Assembly: GCA_964612485.1 (NCBI GenBank)
Contig: CAZTFF010000007.1
Coordinates: 1-64,000 of the forward strand
Direction of reading: 5' to 3'
Source of the DNA: JAFGNV01 sp964612485
GTDB lineage: Bacteria; Chloroflexota; Anaerolineae; 4572-78; J111
Length of the DNA: 64,000 bases
Under the pieces are notes generated by a model. It searched no databases. It was given only the letters and a program-made list of their open reading frames with translations, and was not told where the DNA came from. Positions 34,315-40,829 of this stretch are shown here, piece after piece (position 1 is the stretch's first letter; each line of letters starts with the position of its first letter). A program made the position numbers and the translations under genes.

Positions 34315-35427
34315 ATGAACAAAGACGTTTTAGAAAGTGATGAAGTAGCCGGTGAACCGATGAAGCGTGGTGCGCCGCCCCGCTTGGGCGTGGCAGTATT
34401 GTTGATGGCGATTTTGCTGGCGCTGGCCCTGGGCGCGGTTTTTCTCGACCGGCAGGTGTTTAGCCAATTCGCCGCCGGAGGGGTGCGGATTGCCTTCATG
34501 ACCGACCGTGACGGCAATTGGGAATTGTACCTGATGGATCGAGATGGTGCCAATGCCGCCAATCTCTCTAACAATCCCGCCAGCGACGGCCTGCCGCTGC
34601 ACGCGCCCGGCCAGGACCGGCTGGTTTTTGTGAGCGACCGGGATACCGCCGGATTGGATATTTATACGGTCACGCTCGATGGAATCACCACAACCAAATT
34701 GAGCGATGCCCCTGACAGCACCAATATGCCCATCGACTGGTCGCCGGACGGAACCTATCTGGCCGTGAATAGTGATCGAAATGGCGCAGCCGAAGTTTTT
34801 TTGGATAAGGTAGATGGCGAAGGCTCGATCAACCTTACCGAAAGGGAAAACGCGGGCCGGTTCGATACCTGGTCGCCGCAGGGAGATCGCTACATTGCTT
34901 CGTCGGAAACAGAAGGTGGGATACAACTCTATTCCAATACCCCAGCCGGAGATGATCAGCTGGAACTGACAGACGGCACCTATCCCGCCGGCGCAGCCGA
35001 ATGGTCGCCGGATGGGCAAAAAGTGGCGTTTATGGCCGTTACGGAAAGCAGCCCGGCCATTGATATTTATGTGGTTGACGCGCAGGGCGGCGAGCCGGTG
35101 AATTTGACCCAATCTTCCGCCAACGACAGCTTTCCCCGTTGGTCGCCGGACAGTTCCCAGATTCTCTTTTTGTCCGACCGGGATGGCAACTCTGAGATTT
35201 ATGTGATGGATGCCGACGGCAGCAACCTCACCAACCTGACCAACAATCCGGCCCAGGATTCCGTTCAAGGCGGTTTCTATTGGTCGCCCGATGGCTCGCA
35301 GATCCTGTTCCATTCCGACCGGGACGGAAATGTTGAAGTATACACCATGAACGCCGACGGCAGCCGGACGGTCAATTTGACCCAATCGCCCGGCCTGGAT
35401 TTTGGCTCTATTTGGGTGGTAGATTGA
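34315..35427 (+). CDS. TolB-like WD40/PD40 beta-propeller protein, membrane-anchored
   Basis: 370 residues. A single N-terminal transmembrane helix (about 22-42, 'LGVAVLLMAILLALALGAVFL') anchors an extracytoplasmic propeller. Six or seven PD40-type blades are visible by the recurring 'SDRDGNxEIYVMDADGS' and 'WSPDGSQILFxSDRDG' units. The protein resembles TolB propellers without a TolB N-terminal domain, and no Tol-Pal partners are present. Such proteins probably bind surface ligands or proteins; the exact role is unknown. AAAGGT lies ahead of the ATG. It follows the pentapeptide lipoprotein gene and may share its transcript, ahead of the exopolysaccharide genes. Confidence 0.85.
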   Translation: MNKDVLESDEVAGEPMKRGAPPRLGVAVLLMAILLALALGAVFLDRQVFSQFAAGGVRIAFMTDRDGNWELYLMDRDGANAANLSNNPASDGLPLHAPGQDRLVFVSDRDTAGLDIYTVTLDGITTTKLSDAPDSTNMPIDWSPDGTYLAVNSDRNGAAEVFLDKVDGEGSINLTERENAGRFDTWSPQGDRYIASSETEGGIQLYSNTPAGDDQLELTDGTYPAGAAEWSPDGQKVAFMAVTESSPAIDIYVVDAQGGEPVNLTQSSANDSFPRWSPDSSQILFLSDRDGNSEIYVMDADGSNLTNLTNNPAQDSVQGGFYWSPDGSQILFHSDRDGNVEVYTMNADGSRTVNLTQSPGLDFGSIWVVD

Positions 35428-35568
35428 GTGGTCGTGAAGTTTGCCCATGTCAAAATTTAGTTTATACTTTGAGATTGGTTTGTCTCATGCGCCAAATGGC
35501 GCAGCCTGATTCCGCTGATTGCCCGATGACACGACGCCGGGTTTATGATAAGGTGAGAAAGTTCGCGT

Positions 35569-36258
35569 ATGGAACTTAAAAAATACGGGGCCATTGTCTG
35601 GAAGCGGTTGTGGATACCGCTGCTGCTGGTGATTGTGGTCGGCCTGGTCAGCCTCTTTACCCAACAAACGCCGCCCCCCGGCTACAGCACCTCGATGCGG
35701 TTTACCGTGGGCGTCAAACCCCAGGAACTGGCCGACCGCTACACCTACGATAGCTACTACGCCTGGTTATCGTCGGAATATCTGGCCGATGATATGACGG
35801 CCATTGTCGGCAGCCGGGCCTTTGCGGAGGATGTCAACCGGCGGTTGGCCGAAATGGGAACATCGGTGCAGCTTCCTCCCGGCGCAATTGGCGGCGTGAC
35901 CGTGGCCGAAAAGCAGCATCGCATTTTGCGCCTTAATCTCAGTTGGCCCAACGCGGCGGAACTGGCCGACATTGCCCAGGCAGTGGTTGCGGTGATGGAG
36001 CAGGACAGCGCCCAATATCTCACCCAACTCGGCACGCCCGGCGCGCTCATCAATGTGATCGATCCGCCGGCCCCGCCGGCCCAGAATCCCGTATCACTGA
36101 CCCAAAAACTTGACCTGCCGGTGCGGCTGCTGCTGGCGCTGGCCGCCGGGATTGCCCTGATATTTTTGCTGGATTACCTGGATAACAGCGTGCGGGACAA
36201 AGCTGATTTAGAACGGTTGGGCGTTTTGGTGCTGGCCGAAATTCCCCGCAAGTCGTAA
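35569..36258 (+). CDS. Wzz-type chain-length/export protein (first of two)
   Basis: 229 residues with one transmembrane helix near the N-terminus ('LWIPLLLVIVVGLVSLF') and another near the C-terminus ('VRLLLALAAGIALIFLLDYLD'), enclosing an extracytoplasmic coiled domain of about 150 residues. A Pro-rich motif precedes the second helix ('VIDPPAPPAQNPVSLTQK'), typical of Wzz/polysaccharide co-polymerases. 'LDNSVRDKADLERLGVLVLAEIP' on the cytoplasmic side is the usual contact region for the CpsD-type ATPase. It begins a four-gene run for exopolysaccharide assembly; the next Wzz-like gene starts 14 bp after its stop. A C-terminal kinase domain is absent, matching a separate ATPase gene. Confidence 0.85.
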   Translation: MELKKYGAIVWKRLWIPLLLVIVVGLVSLFTQQTPPPGYSTSMRFTVGVKPQELADRYTYDSYYAWLSSEYLADDMTAIVGSRAFAEDVNRRLAEMGTSVQLPPGAIGGVTVAEKQHRILRLNLSWPNAAELADIAQAVVAVMEQDSAQYLTQLGTPGALINVIDPPAPPAQNPVSLTQKLDLPVRLLLALAAGIALIFLLDYLDNSVRDKADLERLGVLVLAEIPRKS

Positions 36259-36272
36259 GGAGATTGTCAAGT

Positions 36273-36971
36273 ATGGAAATTACAGATTATCTGACCATTT
36301 TACGCAAACGTGGCTGGATCATCATTGTGGTGGCTCTGGTGGCCGCGGCCAGCGCGTTTGTGTTCAGCAAATTGCAGACGCCGGTTTACAGCGCCACGGT
36401 GCAGCTCAGCGTAAACCCCGCCCGCCTGGATTGGGGCCTGAGCAACACCATCAAAGACTTGCTGCGCAACTACGCCACCAACATCCAAACCCACACCATG
36501 GCCCAGGCGGTCATTGATAAACCGAGCGGCAGTGTGGGGCCGTTGGATATGAGTTCCGGCCAGTTGCTCAGTAAATTATTTGTTAATCCCGACTCCTCCA
36601 CTTTTACGCTAAAAATCGAAGCCCGCGACGAAGACCCGCAGGTAGCCATGCATATGGCCCAAACCACCGCCGAGGTATTTGTGGCCGACCGGGACGCCTG
36701 GAACCAGCGCCAGGATAAACGCGACCGGGTAGAAGTGTCCGTTGTGGATAATGTCTATAACCTGGGGTACGAGCAATATTCGCCCAAAACCCGGATCAAT
36801 ACCCTGGCGGCGGCGCTTTTTGGCGCGCTGGTGGGGGTGCTGGTGATCTTCTTTTTAGAATGGCTGCAAACCGACGTCATCCGAAGTTCTGAGGATGTAG
36901 AACGGGCCATCAATGTGACGGTGTTGGGCGCAATTCCTCCCGCTGCCGGCGATACGGCGCAGTCTGCCTAA
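36273..36971 (+). CDS. Wzz-type chain-length/export protein (second of two)
   Basis: 232 residues from ATG 36273, with AAGGAG ten bases upstream; the TTG at 36264 is less likely. It opens with 'MEITDYLTILRKRGWIIIVVALVAAASAFVFSKL', a textbook Wzz N-terminus with the first membrane helix. The second helix is near residue 180 ('TLAAALFGALVGVLVIFFLEWL'), followed by 'VIRSSEDVERAINVTVLGAIP', a cytoplasmic tail for interaction with the CpsD-like partner. Two tandem, diverged Wzz proteins suggest a hetero-oligomeric co-polymerase or two chain-length states. It is followed after 25 bp by the ATPase gene. Confidence 0.88.
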   Translation: MEITDYLTILRKRGWIIIVVALVAAASAFVFSKLQTPVYSATVQLSVNPARLDWGLSNTIKDLLRNYATNIQTHTMAQAVIDKPSGSVGPLDMSSGQLLSKLFVNPDSSTFTLKIEARDEDPQVAMHMAQTTAEVFVADRDAWNQRQDKRDRVEVSVVDNVYNLGYEQYSPKTRINTLAAALFGALVGVLVIFFLEWLQTDVIRSSEDVERAINVTVLGAIPPAAGDTAQSA

Positions 36972-36996
36972 AAAACTCTTAAGAAAGATAGAAAAA

Positions 36997-37653
36997 ATGC
37001 CAAACGAGTCTTTAATCACCTTAACCGACCCCGGTTCGCTGGCTGCCGAAGCCTACCGTACCTTGCGAACCAACATTGAATTTTCCGGGGTAGATGAGCA
37101 CCTGCAAACCTTGCTGGTCACGTCGCCCGCCCCTGCCGAAGACAAAAGCATCACCCTGGCTAATCTGGCCGTAGCTATGGCCGACGGCGACCGTCCCGTC
37201 ATCCTGGTAGACGTCGACCTGCGACGGCCTATGCAGCATACCATTTTTAACCTGGCCAATGAGCAGGGCTTCACCGACCTTTTCCGGGATGAGGCTTTGT
37301 TCAATGATCCCCCGCTGCAAAGCGTACCCCAAACCAGCCTGCAAGTATTGACCAGCGGTTCGCTGCCGCCCATCCCCGGCCAGTTGCTGGCCTCAAAGAA
37401 AATGAAAACGGTGGTCAATCGCCTGGGCGAGATGGCCGACATCGTTATTTTTGATGCGCCGCCCGTGATCACGGTCAACGATGCCTCTTTGCTGGCCTCG
37501 GTGGTTGATGGCGTATTGCTGGTGGTGCGGGCGGGCCATACAAAGCGGGATTACGTGCAGGCGGCCAAAGATCGGCTGGAAAAAGTGAACGCCCGGCTGG
37601 TGGGCGCGGTGCTCACCAATGCCCAGGTCGATAAATCGTTGCAGTACACCTAA
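36997..37653 (+). CDS. CpsD/CapB-family ATPase with altered Walker A
   Basis: 218 residues, with the fold of the cytoplasmic ATPase of BY-kinases. 'GSLAAEAYRTLRTNIEF' is the typical N-terminal helix. Walker A' is normal ('VILVDVDLRRPM'), as is Walker B ('IVIFDAPPVITVNDA'). The usual Walker A 'xPGEGKST' reads 'SPAPAEDKSIT' here: the second Gly is Asp, although the Lys-Ser pair remains. No Tyr cluster is seen at the C-terminus (a single Tyr in 'LQYT'), so autophosphorylation of the classical type is doubtful. It may act as a nucleotide-binding regulator of the two Wzz-like proteins encoded just upstream. Confidence 0.85.
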   Translation: MPNESLITLTDPGSLAAEAYRTLRTNIEFSGVDEHLQTLLVTSPAPAEDKSITLANLAVAMADGDRPVILVDVDLRRPMQHTIFNLANEQGFTDLFRDEALFNDPPLQSVPQTSLQVLTSGSLPPIPGQLLASKKMKTVVNRLGEMADIVIFDAPPVITVNDASLLASVVDGVLLVVRAGHTKRDYVQAAKDRLEKVNARLVGAVLTNAQVDKSLQYT

Positions 37654-37680
37654 ATTCATATCATCAAGGAGCGCCAAACC

Positions 37681-38757
37681 ATGAAAGGTCTGATCCTCAG
37701 CGGTGGCAAAGGAACCCGCCTCTATCCCCTCACTTATACCAGCGCCAAGCAGTTGATCCCCATTGCCAACAAACCGGTGCTTTTCCGCGTGATCGAAGCT
37801 ATCCGCGATGCCGGCATCACCGACATCGGCATTGTGGTGGGCGATACCGCCCCGGATATTGAGCGCAGTGTGGGCCAGGGGGGGCAATGGGGGGTGAATA
37901 TCACTTACATTCCCCAGGATGCGCCGATGGGGTTGGCCCACGCGGTTAAAATCTCTCAGGATTTTTTGGGCGATGAGCGCTTTGTGATGTTTTTAGGCGA
38001 TAATGTGATCGAGGGCGGTATCAGCCCGCTCATTGCCGAGTTTGCCGACAGCGCGTACAACTCGAAGATTGTGCTCACCCGCGTTGATTACCCGGAGCAG
38101 TACGGTGTGGCCCAGATGGGGGCCGATGGTCAAATTGTCAGGCTGATTGAAAAACCCAAAGAACCCCCCAGCGATTTGGCCCTGGTGGGCATTTATATGT
38201 TTGACCACCACATCTTTGAAGCGGTCAATGCCATTAAACCCAGTTGGCGGGGCGAACTGGAAATCACCGATGCCATTCAATGGCTCATTGAAAATGATTA
38301 CGCCGTGTATCCCTATATCCATCGGGGATGGTGGATCGATACCGGCGCGCCCGGCGATATGCTGGAGGCCAACAGTAAGGTTCTGGAAGAACTCACGCCC
38401 ACCATCGACGGGTATGTGGACCGTGACAGCGAAGTGGATAGCCGGGTCATCGTTGAAGACGGCGCGGAAATTATCAACAGTGTGGTGCGCGGCCCGGCCA
38501 TTATTGGCAAAGATACTCGCATTGTGAACGCGTATGTGGGGCCGTTTACCAGTATTCACCATCATTGTGTGGTTGAAAACGCCGAAATTTCCCGCTCGAT
38601 TGTGCTGGAACATAGCGAAATCCGCAACATCAACCGCCGTATCGAAGACAGCCTCATTGGCCGCAATGTGGTGGTTCACCGTTCGCCCATCCGCCCCCGC
38701 GCCTACAAATTTACTCTGGGGGACCATTCTCATCTGGGTTTGTTGGGCGAAGAATAA
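37681..38757 (+). CDS. Glucose-1-phosphate thymidylyltransferase, long form (RmlA-like)
   Basis: 358 residues. The N-terminal nucleotidyltransferase has 'MKGLILSGGKGTRLYPLTYTSAKQLIPIANKPV', substrate residues in 'LGDNVIEGGI', 'YGVAQMGADGQIVRLIEKP' and 'WRGELEITDAIQWLI'. The last about 110 residues form a left-handed beta-helix ('SRVIVEDGAEIINSVVRGPAIIGKDTRIVNAYVGP'), which marks the long StrD-like type rather than the about 290-residue RmlA. It makes dTDP-glucose (or another NDP-sugar) for surface polysaccharide or glycosylation. AAGGAG precedes the ATG, and it follows the CpsD-like gene by 27 bp. No rmlBCD genes are in the window. Confidence 0.9.
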   Translation: MKGLILSGGKGTRLYPLTYTSAKQLIPIANKPVLFRVIEAIRDAGITDIGIVVGDTAPDIERSVGQGGQWGVNITYIPQDAPMGLAHAVKISQDFLGDERFVMFLGDNVIEGGISPLIAEFADSAYNSKIVLTRVDYPEQYGVAQMGADGQIVRLIEKPKEPPSDLALVGIYMFDHHIFEAVNAIKPSWRGELEITDAIQWLIENDYAVYPYIHRGWWIDTGAPGDMLEANSKVLEELTPTIDGYVDRDSEVDSRVIVEDGAEIINSVVRGPAIIGKDTRIVNAYVGPFTSIHHHCVVENAEISRSIVLEHSEIRNINRRIEDSLIGRNVVVHRSPIRPRAYKFTLGDHSHLGLLGEE

Positions 38758-38801
38758 ATTTGACGATAAAATTAAATCACCAGTAACCACAGGAGCTTAC
38801 G

Positions 38802-39674
38802 ATGTCTGAAAATTTAACAACCGCGATCTCATCGGCGGCCAAAACTGTTGAGATCAACCGGGATAATCCCACCGCGATCATTGGCGAGCGCATCAACCCC
38901 ACGGGCCGGAAAAAAGTGTTGGCCGCGCTGCAAGAAGGCAATTTTGATCAGGTGCGCCAGGATGCGCTGGATCAGGTAGCCGCCGGCGCGGCTGCGCTGG
39001 ATGTGAATGCCGGCGTGCCCGGCGCCGATGAATCCGTCTTACTGGAGCAGGTGATGCGCGTGGTGATGGAGGTTACGGATGTTCCGCTTTGTATCGATAC
39101 GGCCAATCCAGAGGCGCTGAGCCGGGCGCTTTTTATTTACGAGGGCAAGGCGTTGGTCAACTCGGTGAATGGGGAAGAAAAATCGTTGGATACTGTATTG
39201 CCGCTGGTCAAAGAGCATGGTGCGGCAGTGATCGCGCTCTGTATGGACGACAATGGCATCCCCAAAACCGCCGAAGCGCGGCTGGCCGTGGCAGAAAAGA
39301 TCATTTACCGGGCCGGCCAGGTGGGAATTCCGTTGGAAGATGTGGTGCTGGACCCGCTGGCGCTGACCATGGGGTCTGATAGCAGCGCGGGCCGGGTGGC
39401 GCTGGAAACGTGCCGGTTGATTGTGGATAAATTTGGCTGCAATATCACCATGGGGGCCAGCAATATCTCCTTTGGCCTGCCCGACCGGAAGTATGTGAAT
39501 GCTACCTTTATTGCCATGGCCATCCACGCCGGGCTGACCTGCCCTATCACCAATCCCCTGGTTATGGAAGTCAACACCGCCGTGCTGGCCGCCGACCTGG
39601 CCATGGGGCGCGATGAGTACGCCATGCGCTGGATCCAGGCGTACCGGGCCAGGGAAAAAGCCGCCGCGAGTTAA
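38802..39674 (+). CDS. Methyltetrahydrofolate:corrinoid methyltransferase (AcsE/MtrH/pterin-binding family)
   Basis: 290 residues, a single pterin-binding TIM barrel of the dihydropteroate-synthase/MetH-like superfamily: 'IIGERINPTGRKKVLAAL', 'QVAAGAAALDVNAGVPGADE', 'PLCIDTANPEALSRAL', 'ALVNSVNGEEKSLD', 'VLDPLALTMGSD' and 'ITMGASNISFGLPDR'. It would move the methyl group of methyl-tetrahydrofolate to a corrinoid protein. The usual partners (corrinoid iron-sulfur protein, CO dehydrogenase/acetyl-CoA synthase) are not in this window, so it may serve demethylation or a distant Wood-Ljungdahl set. AGGAG lies six bases before the ATG. It follows the RmlA-like gene by 44 bp; co-transcription is possible but functionally unrelated. 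Confidence 0.88.
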   Translation: MSENLTTAISSAAKTVEINRDNPTAIIGERINPTGRKKVLAALQEGNFDQVRQDALDQVAAGAAALDVNAGVPGADESVLLEQVMRVVMEVTDVPLCIDTANPEALSRALFIYEGKALVNSVNGEEKSLDTVLPLVKEHGAAVIALCMDDNGIPKTAEARLAVAEKIIYRAGQVGIPLEDVVLDPLALTMGSDSSAGRVALETCRLIVDKFGCNITMGASNISFGLPDRKYVNATFIAMAIHAGLTCPITNPLVMEVNTAVLAADLAMGRDEYAMRWIQAYRAREKAAAS

Positions 39675-39763
39675 CCCATCTCAGTAGAACCCATAGATCA
39701 GCTATCAGGCACTTGCCCGGCTGAACGTGGGATTTTTTGCTTGATAGTACGGAACCAAACGCC

Positions 39764-39830
39764 GGTTCGTTCCGTACCGAACAGTGTTCGGTTCCGTACC
39801 AAACAGCGTTCGGTTCCGTACCAAATATCC
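39764..39830 (+). repeat. Three tandem 22-base repeats with inverted flank
   Basis: Units at 39764-39785, 39786-39807 and 39808-39829 share GTTCGGTTCCGTACC(A/G)AACAG. GTACGGAACCAAAC at 39748-39761 is an inverted partial copy, so the array can fold. No spacers are present, so it is not a CRISPR. Confidence 0.75.
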
Positions 39831-40069
39831 AACAGCTCAGGGAGCGGGGTCAGGGGCCAACCTCAAGAAGCCGTCCCAACACTGACTCCGGCTGATTTAT
39901 TGCCAAAAGATCGGCCCGCAACTGCTGCATGGTTCTCTCTGGCGATCATTGAGGGTGCTGTTTTGCAGGCTGTCTACTATTGCCAGCAGATGGGCAAGGG
40001 TGGTTGTTTGGACAAGGGACGGAGACTTACCTAACTCGCTCTAAAAATATCCCCGAGAGCAATTCCAGC

Positions 40070-40098
40070 TTGTTTTTCACCGGAATACCTTCTATAAT
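40070..40098 (+). promoter_or_regulatory. Promoter of the DUF433/DUF5615 pair
   Basis: TTGTTT (40070-40075), a 17-base spacer and a perfect TATAAT (40093-40098) lie 34 bases before the DUF433 ATG at 40132. Confidence 0.55.
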
Positions 40099-40131
40099 TA
40101 AAGCAAGAATCTCTCTTTGGAGATAAACGTG

Positions 40132-40365
40132 ATGGTATACGACCGCATTCAAATTGATCCAAATATTATGGTTGGCAAACCCGTCATCAAGGGAACCCGG
40201 ATCACGGTGGAACAGATTTTGCGCAAGCTGGCCGATCAAATGACGGTTGATGAAATTCTTGTTGATCACCCTCATCTGACCCCAGATGATATTTATGCAG
40301 CGGCTGCCTTTGCGGCGGATTATCTGGCTCAGGAAGAGATTGTTTTTGCGGGCAGCGAGGATTGA
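40132..40365 (+). CDS. DUF433 family antitoxin
   Basis: 77 residues. 'YDRIQIDPNIMVGKPVIKGTRITVEQILRKLADQMTVDEILVDHP' is the DUF433 helix-turn-helix-type core, shared by proteins paired with DUF5615 PIN-like toxins, and 'LTPDDIYAAAAFAADYL' completes it. GGAG lies nine bases before the ATG at 40132; a TTG at 40117 is less likely. The stop TGA overlaps the ATG of the toxin frame (TGATG), so the pair is coupled. By analogy it binds and neutralises the toxin and may repress its own promoter at 40070-40098. Because the toxin is broken, this antitoxin may be a relic or may protect against a homologous toxin elsewhere. Confidence 0.85.
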   Translation: MVYDRIQIDPNIMVGKPVIKGTRITVEQILRKLADQMTVDEILVDHPHLTPDDIYAAAAFAADYLAQEEIVFAGSED

Positions 40366-40719
40366 TGAAATTTCTGGCTGACGAATGTTGCGACGCCGGA
40401 TTGGTCCACGCGCTCCGGGCCAATGGGTATGATGTGCTTTATGCGCTTGAGGAGTTGCGCGGCGCGTCTGATAAGCAACTTCTGGCCCGCGCCTATGAAG
40501 AAGATCGAATTTTGCTGACTTGAGGATAAAGATTTTGGTGATTTGGTATACCGGTTACAATGGCCGGCGTATGGCATTGTTTTATTGCGTTTTAACGTAT
40601 CAGATCGATACTTGAAAGTACCTCGGTTACAGACTCTCTTTGCCGAAGCAAGCGAACGATTACCGGGTAACTTTGTAGTTTTGGAAGTTCATAAAATACG
40701 GCTGCGCCCCTTAAGGTAG
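40365..40719 (+). pseudogene. DUF5615 PIN-like toxin, frameshifted
   Basis: The frame starts at the overlapping ATG (40365) with 'MKFLADECCDAGLVHALR', the DUF5615 N-terminus with its first acidic residues, and runs to 'EEDRILLT', then meets TGA at about 40521. An extra T in ACTTGAGGAT shifts the frame: skipping it restores 'DKDFGDLVYRLQWPAYGIVLLRF', the family's second acidic motif, through to TAG 40717-40719. The whole would be about 117 residues. As sequenced, the product lacks the second half of the PIN-like active site and should be inactive. Either a real inactivation or one sequencing error in a short T run. Confidence 0.8.
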
Positions 40720-40743
40720 AAAAGATGTGAGCGTAGAGGTTAA

Positions 40744-40773
40744 GGTAGAGCAGGCATTGCTCTGCCTTTTTTG
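40744..40773 (+). terminator. Rho-independent terminator after the toxin-antitoxin pair
   Basis: GGTAGAGCA/TGCTCTGCC (9 bp with one G-T pair) with a 5-base loop and six T residues on the plus strand. Confidence 0.8.
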
Positions 40774-40829
40774 TTCGCCGGGCAGCGTAACGATGAGAAT
40801 GATGCGCGGTGGTTAATTGCTTCTTATTT

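Larger units (their letters stand above)
39675..40131. other. Intergenic region with tandem repeat
   Basis: 457 bases. It holds a three-copy 22-base repeat (39764-39830), a stretch of about 200 bases (39835-40035) that is open on the plus strand from 39741 but has no ribosome site or recognisable protein, and the promoter of the DUF433 gene. CTATCAGG...TTGATAG at about 39700-39747 gives a weak hairpin. Confidence 0.45.

Noticed and set aside
34330..35448. Long minus-strand frame across the TolB-like gene (372 codons)
   Set aside because: Repeats mirror the propeller repeats; no independent protein features.
39764..39830. Possible CRISPR array
   Set aside because: Units are contiguous with no spacers and there are no cas genes in the window.
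39741..40034. 97-codon plus-strand frame covering the tandem repeats
   Set aside because: Starts in the repeat array, has no Shine-Dalgarno and the C-terminal half matches no family I know.
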